A DNA stretch of 64,000 bases from an uncultured Alphaproteobacteria bacterium (lineage in GTDB: Bacteria > Pseudomonadota > Alphaproteobacteria > CAAGCB01 > CAG-977), in assembly GCA_934277945.1 (NCBI GenBank), contig CAKQWA010000011.1:6295-70294 (forward strand), in the 5' to 3' direction. Both the position numbers and the translations under genes were made by a program. Positions 36,281 to 43,653 of this stretch are shown here, piece by piece (the first letter of the stretch is position 1; each line of letters opens with the position of its first letter). A model generated the notes under the pieces. It was not told the DNA's origin and did not search any database. It saw nothing but the letters and a program-made list of their open reading frames with translations.

Positions 36281-36475
36281 TTATTCCGCGGCGATGTCCA
36301 TCGTGTTGACGTGCACCATCGCAATTTTTTCCTTAAAGCAAACCCTTTCGGCGTATTCGGATTTTTTGCCGATGTTAAAGGCGGAAACGGGACGGAAATA
36401 TCCCATGACACGCGTCCAAACCTCGCACGGTTGACGTTCTTCATCGGACAGCGTGATAGTCGTATTGTTTTCCAT
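36281..36475 (-). CDS. NrdD C-terminal-like mini-protein (anaerobic ribonucleotide reductase-related)
   Basis: A 64-residue protein resembling the C-terminal end of class III ribonucleotide reductase: RQPCEVWTRVMGYFRPVS then AFNIGKKSEYAER, comparable with the glycyl-radical loop (RTCGYLG, then FNAGK) of full NrdD. The conserved Gly in VMGY would be the radical site, but the zinc cysteines of NrdD are absent. MENNTT at 36475 has GGAG at good spacing. No full nrdD or nrdG is in the window. It may be a spare radical domain or a regulatory remnant. Confidence 0.65.
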   Translation of the reverse strand: MENNTTITLSDEERQPCEVWTRVMGYFRPVSAFNIGKKSEYAERVCFKEKIAMVHVNTMDIAAE

Positions 36476-36732
36476 TTCAAACTCCAAAAGCGTTATCAGA
36501 ACAGGTTCAGAAAAGCAAAGACGGGGACGTTTGACAAGCCCTAAAATTTTATTTTTTGTCTTGACAGCCGCAACGCGTTGAAACCGCTTGCTTTGTTTTT
36601 TTCATAAACTTTCGTTAATAAAAAAGGTGTTGACAGCACGCGATTTTAACTTTTTCGACTGACTCCGCGGATTGACTGAAAAACGCCGCACGGACGCTCC
36701 GATTCTGTTTTTCGCGCGTGAAAAGAATCGGC

Positions 36733-37470
36733 TCACAGTCCCTTGTCGAGTCTGACAAACGCGTTCAGCGCGGTCAAAATCTCGTTGCGTTCGCCCGAAG
36801 CCGTTTTGCTTTCTCCGCCGGCGTAATCGGACACGCCGCTTGCCGAATCCGCGCCCGATTCGACGACGTTGTTCAATATGGAAGCCGCGCGCACGCCGCG
36901 CAAACGCCCGACGACGAACACCGCCGCCGTTTCCATGTCCGCGCCCAGCACGCCCTTTTTCGCCCAGAATTGCTTTTGTTCCTCGTTGTCGTCGATGTAA
37001 AAACTTTCATGGCTGTGCGCTAAGCCGACATGATGCGCGTATCCGCCCTCTTTCGCGCTCTGCACGCACGCGGTCAGCAAATCGAAATCCGCGACCGCCG
37101 GATAGCGCGCGTCGACATACGCCTGCGACGCGCCGTCGTCACGCACCGCCGCCGACACGATAATCAAATCGCCCAGACGGATTCCTTTTTGCATCGCGCC
37201 GCACGAGCCGATGCGAATCATCGCCTTGACACCGATGCGGGACAATTCTTCGACGGCGATTGAAGCCGACGAACCGCCGATGCCCGTCGACATCGCCAGC
37301 ACGCCGACGCCTTTGTACGTCCCCGCAATACTGCGAAATTCGCGGTTGTACGCCAGTTCCCTGACATTTTCCAAATGCGGCGCAATGCGGTCGAGCCGCG
37401 CCGGATCTCCGGGGAGCAGAGCGTATTTGACATTGACGGATTCGTCCAAGCGGATATGAGGCTGCAACAT
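36733..37470 (-). CDS. Nucleoside phosphorylase (uridine/purine nucleoside phosphorylase family)
   Basis: A 245-residue PNP_UDP_1 family enzyme that splits nucleosides with phosphate for salvage. Motifs are ALLPGDPARLDRI (phosphate), MSTGIGGSSASI, IRIGSCGAMQ and GADMETAAVF (ribose contact). AAGGAG lies before the ATG. Uridine phosphorylase is the closer guess, but specificity cannot be fixed by eye. Confidence 0.88.
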   Translation of the reverse strand: MLQPHIRLDESVNVKYALLPGDPARLDRIAPHLENVRELAYNREFRSIAGTYKGVGVLAMSTGIGGSSASIAVEELSRIGVKAMIRIGSCGAMQKGIRLGDLIIVSAAVRDDGASQAYVDARYPAVADFDLLTACVQSAKEGGYAHHVGLAHSHESFYIDDNEEQKQFWAKKGVLGADMETAAVFVVGRLRGVRAASILNNVVESGADSASGVSDYAGGESKTASGERNEILTALNAFVRLDKGL

Positions 37471-37928
37471 GATTTTCTCCTTAAAAATTTTTTTTCATCT
37501 TAGCACGGATGAAAAAATTGTCATGCGCAATCTCGCGCGCGGACGCGTTACCGGAAGAATTATCGCGCACAACAGCATCCCGCTTCCCCGGAATGTCAGG
37601 AACGCGCCCGCCGCCGTCCGTTTAAGCCGCATCGTCCCCGCCCGTTCGCATCGCGCATCCGCGATGCAATCAGCAGAAGCGAAATTGCATCGCCGCGCAA
37701 AAGCCCTTGTTTGTGCGGACTCTCCCGCCCGTTCTGAAAATCGCCCCACCGCCGTCCGCCCCTCATCTTCGGAAAAGCACCGTATGCTCTCGGAAATACC
37801 ACGTTTTCGCTCCGAACATCCGAAACGCCCCGCTTCGCCCGAAGCCTCGCACATTCTTTCGCAACCTCCTCTTTCGCTCCGAATATCGCGCCTTTCAAAA
37901 AAAATCGACCCGTGCAATCATAAAGTGC
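37471..37928. other. Intergenic stretch without convincing gene
   Basis: Several overlapping frames are open on the minus strand (37495-37917 and 37596 upward), one with AGGAGG upstream, but products are Arg/Cys/Ser-rich and resemble no family. CGGAGCGAAA occurs twice. It may be a decayed gene or long leader; nothing further is supported. Confidence 0.4.
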
Positions 37929-37978
37929 TTGCTTTTTTAAATTCACCCCGCTATAAACAAGATTAAGAATAATTCTTA
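37929..37978 (+). promoter_or_regulatory. perR promoter with 7-1-7 operator palindrome
   Basis: TTGCTT (37929-37934), 17 bp, TATAAA (37952-37957). A perfect palindrome TAAGAAT-A-ATTCTTA lies at 37964-37978, over the expected transcription start. The 7-1-7 geometry is that of Fur/PerR boxes, so autoregulation is likely. Confidence 0.7.
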
Positions 37979-37991
37979 TTATTGAAATGCA

Positions 37992-38372
37992 ATGACGAAA
38001 CAAAGACGGCTGATCAAACAAATCATTGAGTATTCCGGCGAGCACATGACGGCGGAACAGATTTTTTTGACGGCAAAACAGAAAATGCCCTGCATCGCCG
38101 TCGGGACGGTGTATCGCAATCTGGGGCAGATGGTCGCCGAGGGAGACATTCGCAAAGTCGCCGTATCCGACGGTCCCGACCGGTACGACAAAACCCTGCG
38201 CCCGCATCATCACGCCGAATGTGTGCGCTGTCACAAAGTTTTCGATATCGAGCAGGCGGACGGTCTGGCCCTGCCCGATGTCATCAACGGTTCGCTTCGC
38301 GTGCTGGGCGTCGATTTGATCGTGCGCTGCGTGTGCGAAGAATGTGCCGAAAAACACTCACAACATAATTAA
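37992..38372 (+). CDS. perR: Fur family peroxide-type regulator (PerR-like)
   Basis: A 126-residue metalloregulator. The winged helix includes TAEQIF and VGTVYRNLGQMV; the regulatory metal ligands are in RYDKTLRPHHHAECVRCHKVFDIE; structural zinc cysteine pairs are C77/C80 and C115/C118. It lies 11 bp before the rubrerythrin gene and behind a Fur-type palindrome, the classical PerR-rubrerythrin arrangement of anaerobes. There is no strong Shine-Dalgarno. Confidence 0.85.
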   Translation: MTKQRRLIKQIIEYSGEHMTAEQIFLTAKQKMPCIAVGTVYRNLGQMVAEGDIRKVAVSDGPDRYDKTLRPHHHAECVRCHKVFDIEQADGLALPDVINGSLRVLGVDLIVRCVCEECAEKHSQHN

Positions 38373-38383
38373 GGAGTACGATT

Positions 38384-38917
38384 ATGGAACTTAAAGGAAG
38401 CAAAACGGAACAAAATCTGATGACGGCTTTTGCGGGCGAATCCCAAGCCAGAAACAAATACACCTATTTTGCGGGCGTCGCGAAAAAAGAGGGCTATGAA
38501 CAGATTGCCGCTTTGTTCACGAAAACCGCCGACAACGAAAAGGAACACGCGAAAATGTGGTTCAAGGAATTGGGCGAACTGGGCGACACCGCGCACAATC
38601 TGCTGAAAGCCGCCGAGGGTGAAAATTACGAATGGACGGATATGTACGACACGTTCGCGAAAGAGGCGGAAGCCGAGGGATTTAAAGCGATCGCCGCGAA
38701 ATTCCGCGCCGTTGCCGCCATTGAAAAAGCCCACGAAGAACGCTATCGCGCTTTGCTGAAAAACGTCGAAATGCAGAAAGTGTTTGAAAAATCGGAAGAA
38801 ACGATGTGGGAATGCCGCAACTGCGGACATTTGGTCATGGGTAAAAAAGCCCCGCAAGTCTGCCCCGTGTGCGCGCATCCGCAAAGTTATTTTGAAGTGC
38901 GCAAGGAAAATTACTGA
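38384..38917 (+). CDS. rbr: Rubrerythrin
   Basis: NADH-linked peroxidase for H2O2 removal in anaerobes. The 177 residues have a four-helix diiron domain (FAGESQARNKYTYFA, ETA-type helices with DNEKEHAKMW, EKAHEERYR) and a C-terminal rubredoxin domain (CRNCGHLV, CPVCAHPQSYFE). AAGGAG precedes the ATG. In operon with perR. Confidence 0.96.
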   Translation: MELKGSKTEQNLMTAFAGESQARNKYTYFAGVAKKEGYEQIAALFTKTADNEKEHAKMWFKELGELGDTAHNLLKAAEGENYEWTDMYDTFAKEAEAEGFKAIAAKFRAVAAIEKAHEERYRALLKNVEMQKVFEKSEETMWECRNCGHLVMGKKAPQVCPVCAHPQSYFEVRKENY

Positions 38918-38937
38918 TTTTCAGCATCGTGAAATCG

Positions 38938-38967
38938 GGCGGGAGATGTGCATTTCCCGCCTTTTTT
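38938..38967 (+). terminator. Terminator of perR-rbr
   Basis: GGCGGGA / TCCCGCC stem then TTTTTT. Confidence 0.85.
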
Positions 38968-39049
38968 GTGCCCGTAAAAATAATTTGCGCGAAAATTCAA
39001 ATTTGTCTTGTGTTTTGAAAACGAATCAGATATACAGTCTTTTGAACGC

Positions 39050-39140
39050 GGATAGGTGGCCGAGCGGTCGAAGGCGCACGCCTGGAAAGTGTGTAGGGGT
39101 CTAAAGCCTCTCGCGAGTTCGAATCTCGCCCTATCCGCCA
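39050..39140 (+). tRNA. tRNA-Ser (anticodon GGA), CCA encoded
   Basis: Acceptor GGATAGG / CCTATCC, G discriminator, encoded CCA; anticodon stem CACGC / GTGTG with loop CTGGAAA; long class II variable arm (about 39089-39112); T arm GCGAG TTCGAAT CTCGC. Upstream TTGTGT-17-TATACA (39008-39036) is a possible promoter; a hairpin with T run follows at 39147-39173. Confidence 0.95.
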
Positions 39141-39173
39141 TTTTTTAAACTCCCGAAAGGGAGGTTTTTTTTT

Positions 39174-39477
39174 GCGTGGAATCAAACACAGCAGAAGCGC
39201 GGCGCGGGCGGGCGGAACGCAGGCAAATATCAGCAAAAAACACGGGCGGCGCGAACGAGCGTGGACAAGCAAAAGCGGCGCGCTCAAAAGAGGTGGGCGG
39301 TTCTCGGCGCACATACAAAGCAAGCGCGAACGGAACGGCAAAAGCGGCGCGGCGCAGGCGGTGCAGGCGGTGCGGCAAAATGAGCGTCGTGCGGGCGCAA
39401 ATGCGGCGGTTGTGCGGACAACGCGCGTCCAAGACAAAAGCAACGTTGACGGCGCGCGGTAAACGGGTGCGCAGACG
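39174..39477. other. Gene-free, plus-strand purine-rich stretch
   Basis: No frame has a family resemblance; long open frames on both strands are Arg/Ala/Pro-rich products of base bias. GCAAAAGCGGCGCG recurs (near 39268 and 39341). Confidence 0.5.
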
Positions 39478-39510
39478 AAAACGGAGCGGTTTCCCGCTCC
39501 GTTCGCTTTT
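39478..39510 (-). terminator. Terminator of the ECF sigma operon
   Basis: ACGGAGCGG / CCGCTCCGT stem; minus strand continues in TTTT. Confidence 0.75.
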
Positions 39511-39512
39511 GA

Positions 39513-40439
39513 TTATTCCGCTTTTTCGGGAATGTGCCGTCCCGACTGTTTGCGGCGCGCCTTATTGTATTGAATGACGCGTTCGTGCGCTTCCATGCGT
39601 CTTTTCTGTGCCGGCGACACATTTTCCGCCCGTTCCGGTTCGGGCATGGCGACGGGCGCGGGACGCGGTTCGTCGAAAAGAGCGACGGGTTCGGGACGCG
39701 GTTCTTCCGGAAGAACGCTTGGCGCGGGTTCGTCAACGGGCGTCGCTTCTTCAATGACGACCGCTTCGACAACGACGGGACGCGACGGTTGCGGCATCGG
39801 CAGAGTTACGAATTCCGGCTTTTTCTGCGGCGGCAAATCGTACAAATCGTAATCGCTTCCCACTTCCCGCACGGGTTCGCGCGCTTCAAATTCCGGCTTC
39901 ATTTCGGGCGGCATGGCAGGCGCGTCGAAAGCGGGCGGCGGCGGCAAGCGGCGTTCGTCGAAACGGCGCGGCTCGAATTTCTTGCGCTTTCCGTCTTTTT
40001 CGCGGTGCTTTTTATCCATTTGTTTCGCAAATTCGGCGCGTTCCTGCGGATTCATCGCCTTGACGGTTTCCAGCAGCATTTCCTGCATTTTCGCGTCGAT
40101 CTGCGCCCGCGTTTCAGAAGCGTTCTTCAAAGCGGCGCGCAAGCGTTCCTCGCTGAAATCCTTGGCGCGAATCGCTTCGCCGATTTCCTTGCCCGATTTT
40201 TCAAACTGCTTGCGGTATTGACGCATCACGTCCTTGTTTTTCTTGAAAAACTTTTCCAATCCGCCTTTTCGAGCGTGCTTTTGAAAATCGCGTTCGATAG
40301 GCATATGGCGGCGTTCGGGAAAAGCCTGCCGTTCGGCGCGCGGGCAAGGTCTTGTCAGGCGCGCGGTTTCAAATCCGATGAAAAAGCAGTTCACGGCAAC
40401 GGAAGCCGCCAACGCTATCAAAAGTTTTTTCGTATCCAT
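39513..40439 (-). CDS. Periplasmic Spy/CnrX-like sensor with proline-rich extension
   Basis: A 308-residue protein anchored by one N-terminal membrane segment (LLIALAASVAVNCFFIGF). A helical domain (about 60-150) carries patterns like ASETRAQIDAKMQEMLLETVKAMNPQERAEFAKQM, typical of the heavy-metal-resistance/Spy/CnrX group, then a long Pro/Glu-rich tail (160-285). It starts one base after the anti-sigma stop. By analogy with CnrYXH it may be the metal or envelope-stress sensor of the sigma factor beside it. Confidence 0.7.
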   Translation of the reverse strand: MDTKKLLIALAASVAVNCFFIGFETARLTRPCPRAERQAFPERRHMPIERDFQKHARKGGLEKFFKKNKDVMRQYRKQFEKSGKEIGEAIRAKDFSEERLRAALKNASETRAQIDAKMQEMLLETVKAMNPQERAEFAKQMDKKHREKDGKRKKFEPRRFDERRLPPPPAFDAPAMPPEMKPEFEAREPVREVGSDYDLYDLPPQKKPEFVTLPMPQPSRPVVVEAVVIEEATPVDEPAPSVLPEEPRPEPVALFDEPRPAPVAMPEPERAENVSPAQKRRMEAHERVIQYNKARRKQSGRHIPEKAE

Positions 40440-40440
40440 G

Positions 40441-40722
40441 TCACAACTCCACATTGTAAGGGGTGGTATCCAAAAAATCCGTCAGGTAGGCGTTCAAAGA
40501 GTCGGCGGATCCGGCGTCCTGCGCCGACGCCGCACCCGCGTAAAATCCGCCGAGCGCCGTCAGCAAGGCGAAAACCGCCGCGATGCGACCGAAAACGACA
40601 AAGAAGCGGTCGGCCGCGTTCGCCTTGACGTACGCGCAGATGTGCGCCGCGTCCAAAGGACATTCGGGCGCGGTCAGCGCGTTCAGGCACAAATTCAATT
40701 CGTTTTCATTCAAGTCCGTCAT
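40441..40722 (-). CDS. Small membrane anti-sigma factor candidate
   Basis: A 93-residue protein with a soluble N-terminal half, one membrane segment (FFVVFGRIAAVFALLTALGGFYAG) and a short periplasmic tail. It overlaps the sigma gene by 4 bp (ATGA) and lies between it and the periplasmic sensor gene, the position of CnrY-type anti-sigma factors. MTDLNENELNLC at 40722 has GGAG upstream. No zinc-binding anti-sigma motif is seen. Confidence 0.65.
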   Translation of the reverse strand: MTDLNENELNLCLNALTAPECPLDAAHICAYVKANAADRFFVVFGRIAAVFALLTALGGFYAGAASAQDAGSADSLNAYLTDFLDTTPYNVEL

Positions 40723-41279
40723 GACGATAACTCCTTTTTCAAAGGCGCAAGCGCGCTTTTCAGCGTCTGCCGCGCGCGGAACAGCAGCATTTCCACCGCC
40801 GTTTGCGACAAATTCATCACCTGCGCCGCCTGCTTCGCCGTCAATTCTTCGTAATAGCACAGCGTCAACGCTTCGCGTTGACGGGCGGGCAATTTCGCCA
40901 AAGCCGCCGCCACCGCGCCGGAAAGCGATTGCCGTTCGCCCTCTTGTTCAAGAGAATGTTCGTCCGCCACTTCTTCAAGCGGAAAATCGCTCTGCCCGAA
41001 CGGCTTTTTTCGCCGCCGCATATCCAGAAATCCGTTATAGACAATCGCGTACAGCCAAGTTGAAAAAGCGGCTTTCGGATCGAATTTCGACGCGAAACGC
41101 CAGATTTTCAAAAACGTTTCTTGCGTCAAATCCTCGGCGTCGCTTGCGTTCAAGCTCAACCGCCAAGCGAAAGCGAACACCTTGCGATGATAGCGTTTTG
41201 TCAGTTCCTCAAAGGCTTCGCCGTCCTTTTTCGCAACTTTCACCGTCAATTCGGCGTCGGTCAAGTCTGTTGTGTTCAT
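40719..41279 (-). CDS. ECF (sigma-70 family) RNA polymerase sigma factor
   Basis: A 186-residue sigma factor with only regions 2 and 4: AFAWRLSLNASDAEDLTQETFLKIWRF (region 2) and LPARQREALTLCYYEELTAKQAAQVMNLSQTAVEMLLFRARQTLK (region 4). It is the first gene of a three-gene operon with an anti-sigma candidate and a periplasmic sensor. AGGAAG precedes the ATG, directly after an inverted repeat. Confidence 0.92.
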   Translation of the reverse strand: MNTTDLTDAELTVKVAKKDGEAFEELTKRYHRKVFAFAWRLSLNASDAEDLTQETFLKIWRFASKFDPKAAFSTWLYAIVYNGFLDMRRRKKPFGQSDFPLEEVADEHSLEQEGERQSLSGAVAAALAKLPARQREALTLCYYEELTAKQAAQVMNLSQTAVEMLLFRARQTLKSALAPLKKELSS

Positions 41280-41293
41280 GTCAAAAGTCTTCC

Positions 41294-41330
41294 TGCATTG
41301 CGGATAACAGTATAACGCATCCGCAATGCA
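41294..41330 (-). promoter_or_regulatory. 12-bp perfect inverted repeat before the ECF sigma gene
   Basis: TGCATTGCGGAT (41294-41305) and ATCCGCAATGCA (41319-41330) flank a 13-bp spacer holding TATACT on the minus strand. The right arm (as transcribed) ends next to the ribosome site AGGAAG. It could be an operator over the -10 or an mRNA hairpin. Confidence 0.6.
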
Positions 41331-41364
41331 AAAACTTTCGCAAAATTTTCAATTTTTTTGAATT

Positions 41365-42354
41365 TTAGTCGACGCGCCCGTCGAAATACAAATCGTAGGC
41401 GTTCTGGAAGAACAGTCTGTGGATGAGTTCTTCGGCGTCGTTTTCGTCAAAAGAGGCGCGAATGGCGCACTTCACGTCGCTGACGCGCTCGGCGTAATAG
41501 GACGGATCGCCGAACGGTCCCAAGGGAATGTCCGTGCCCCACAGCAGACGCGTGACCAGTTCTTCGTCCGCTTCTTTCAAAATGCGCACGATGACGTCGG
41601 GGGACAGCCACGACACGTCCGCGAACAGATTCGCCGTGCCGGAAGCCACCGCCGCCTGCAAAATGCCGAACGCGCGGAAGTGGTTCCAATCGTCGCCCAT
41701 GCCCAAATGCGCCATGACGACGGGAACGTCGGGGAATTTCATCGCCGTTTCATAGATGTACAAAGGATCCGACCAGTTGTCCTGCGAATGAAACAGCACG
41801 GGCATATTGTACTGTTGCGCGACTTCCATGTACGGTTCGTACAGCGGGTCGTTCGCATTCAAAAGCAAGGTGTTCGGATGCAGTTTGATGCCGAAAATCT
41901 CGTCATAATGCGCGTCCAGCAAAGCGGCGAGTTTCGACGCGTCCCCGTGACCGGGCTGACCGACGATCATCGCTTTGAATTTCGGATTCTGGCGGCAGAT
42001 TTCCAACATATTTTCATTGGCTTCGATTTCGTCTTCCGTCGGCGTGGAATCGGGCAATGTGTCAATGGCGTTCATGTTCGACACCAGCACATAAACGACT
42101 TCGTCAAGTTCCGTTTCGTCTTCGGACACGGCGACCTCGAACGGTTCGTCAAACGCCTCCTGCAACACTTCTTCGGTAAAATCGACGTTGTCCGCGCTCC
42201 AATGACCGATGTGCGAATGCACGTCTATAATCGGGCAGGCTTCGTTTTCTTCGTCGCCGTCCTCGTCCTGTTCCTGCGCTTCGTCAAAAATTTCTTCGCC
42301 GAAATCTTCGTCTTCGCGGTTGTTTTCATCTGTCGTTTCGTCTTGTTCGCTCAT
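41365..42354 (-). CDS. Amidohydrolase 2 family metal-dependent hydrolase with acidic N-terminal extension
   Basis: A 329-residue TIM-barrel hydrolase: metal motif IIDVHSHIGHW (HxH), KLHPNT, LFHSQD, VVMAHLGMG and RLLWGTDIPLGPFGD at the late Asp. Residues 1-45 are almost wholly Asp/Glu/Gln/Asn, an unusual acidic tail before the barrel. MSEQDETTD at 42354 has AAGGTGG upstream. Substrate unknown; decarboxylases and lactonases share the fold. Confidence 0.78.
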   Translation of the reverse strand: MSEQDETTDENNREDEDFGEEIFDEAQEQDEDGDEENEACPIIDVHSHIGHWSADNVDFTEEVLQEAFDEPFEVAVSEDETELDEVVYVLVSNMNAIDTLPDSTPTEDEIEANENMLEICRQNPKFKAMIVGQPGHGDASKLAALLDAHYDEIFGIKLHPNTLLLNANDPLYEPYMEVAQQYNMPVLFHSQDNWSDPLYIYETAMKFPDVPVVMAHLGMGDDWNHFRAFGILQAAVASGTANLFADVSWLSPDVIVRILKEADEELVTRLLWGTDIPLGPFGDPSYYAERVSDVKCAIRASFDENDAEELIHRLFFQNAYDLYFDGRVD

Positions 42355-42429
42355 CGTTTTCCACCTTTTCAAACTTGCTTTTAAGGCTTGTTATATAGGC
42401 GTTTTTCCTCGGCGAATCAATAGAAAAAC

Positions 42430-43560
42430 TTACGATTTCCCCGTTTTTTTCAACGCGATTTCCGGCACTTTGTGAAGCATGCCGCCGCACATGGAGTGAG
42501 GCACGCCGGTCGTCGCGGGAAAAGACAGGGGCAGACCGAACAGACTGCGCACCGCCAGAAACGCGATGCCCTGCGCTTCCAGCAAATCGACGTCCCACTT
42601 CATTTCGGAAGCGACGCACACGTTTGCTTTCAACCCCTGTTTAATCAGGCGCACAAGCGTCGGATTGTTCGCCCCGCCGCCGCACAAAATCCATTTTTTC
42701 GGCGCGGAGGGGAAAAATTGCGCGCTCTGCACCGCCGCCGCCGCGCTGAACGCCGTCAACGTCGCCGCGCCGTCCGCCGCGCTTGCCCCGTCCAGATGCT
42801 CAAAAGCCCAGTCGAAATCGCTTCTGTCGGCGGATTTCGGCGGTTTTTTCTTAAAATAACTTTTACGCATCAACGCGGAAACGATTTTTTCGTCCGCTTC
42901 GCCCGACGCCGCCAGATTGCCGTCGAAATCGAAATTCATGCCGCATTTGCGCATACACCATTCGTCTATAAGCACGTTTCCGGGTCCCGTGTCGAAAGCG
43001 GTCATCTCCCCGTTTTCGCCGATCCACGTCACGTTCGCCACGCCGCCGATGTTCAGCACCGCGACGGGCTTTTCGACTTTCGCCGTCAAAGCCGCGTGAT
43101 ACGACGTCAGCAAAGGTCCCCCCTGCCCGCCGTTCTGCATATCCGCCGTGTGAAAACGGTTGACGACGGGAATTCCGGTCTGCTTCGCCAGCAAATCGCC
43201 GTCGCCGATCTGCACAATAATGTGTTCGTCGGGGCGGTTGTAAATCGTCTGACCGTGAAAGCCGATGATGTCGACGTCGTGCGCGTCGATTCCCGCGCTG
43301 TCAAGCAGTTCTTCAACGACCTGCGCGTGAAACAGCGTCATTTTGCGTTCGACCTCTTTGACCCGTTCGCCGTCAAGTTGCGCCTGATCGCCCATGACGG
43401 ACTTCAATTCCGCGCGCATATCCATATCGTACGGGCGGCACAATCCCGCGCCTTTTTCAAAAATGTCGACCCCGTCGGTCACCAAAAGCGCCGCGTCCAC
43501 GCCGTCAAGCGACGTCCCGCTCATCAATCCCAACGCCGTCAGCGGTCTGATAGGCTCCAT
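42430..43560 (-). CDS. anmK: Anhydro-N-acetylmuramic acid kinase
   Basis: Cell-wall recycling enzyme that hydrolyses and phosphorylates 1,6-anhydroMurNAc. The 376 residues show ALGLMSGTSLDGVDAALL, GFHGQTIYNRP, NIGGVANVTWI, FDTGPGNVLIDEW and WILCGGGANNPTLV, all AnmK signatures. Monocistronic, divergent from tyrS. Confidence 0.95.
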   Translation of the reverse strand: MEPIRPLTALGLMSGTSLDGVDAALLVTDGVDIFEKGAGLCRPYDMDMRAELKSVMGDQAQLDGERVKEVERKMTLFHAQVVEELLDSAGIDAHDVDIIGFHGQTIYNRPDEHIIVQIGDGDLLAKQTGIPVVNRFHTADMQNGGQGGPLLTSYHAALTAKVEKPVAVLNIGGVANVTWIGENGEMTAFDTGPGNVLIDEWCMRKCGMNFDFDGNLAASGEADEKIVSALMRKSYFKKKPPKSADRSDFDWAFEHLDGASAADGAATLTAFSAAAAVQSAQFFPSAPKKWILCGGGANNPTLVRLIKQGLKANVCVASEMKWDVDLLEAQGIAFLAVRSLFGLPLSFPATTGVPHSMCGGMLHKVPEIALKKTGKS

Positions 43561-43653
43561 ACGGTCAATTCCTCTTGTCTTTAATTATAATTGCGACTAT
43601 AAATTTAATCCTGACTCAAATAGTTTAAAAAATTCCAAACGGGAAATTGAACG

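Noticed and set aside
36692..36732. Hairpin at the end of the nucleoside phosphorylase gene as a terminator
   Set aside because: CCGATTC / GAATCGG arms are clear, but neither strand has a T run after them.
37495..37917. 140-residue minus-strand ORF with an internal AGGAGG-ATG
   Set aside because: Composition is Arg/Cys/Ser-rich and alternative frames are equally open; no family is seen. Kept only as an unexplained region.
38911..39443. Minus-strand ORFs at tRNA-Ser
   Set aside because: They are antisense to the tRNA and to its terminator; the peptides (ARFELARGFRPLHTF) are typical false calls.
39176..39577. 133-residue plus-strand ORF after tRNA-Ser
   Set aside because: It is a product of purine-rich strand bias, with no ribosome site, and runs into the convergent sensor gene.
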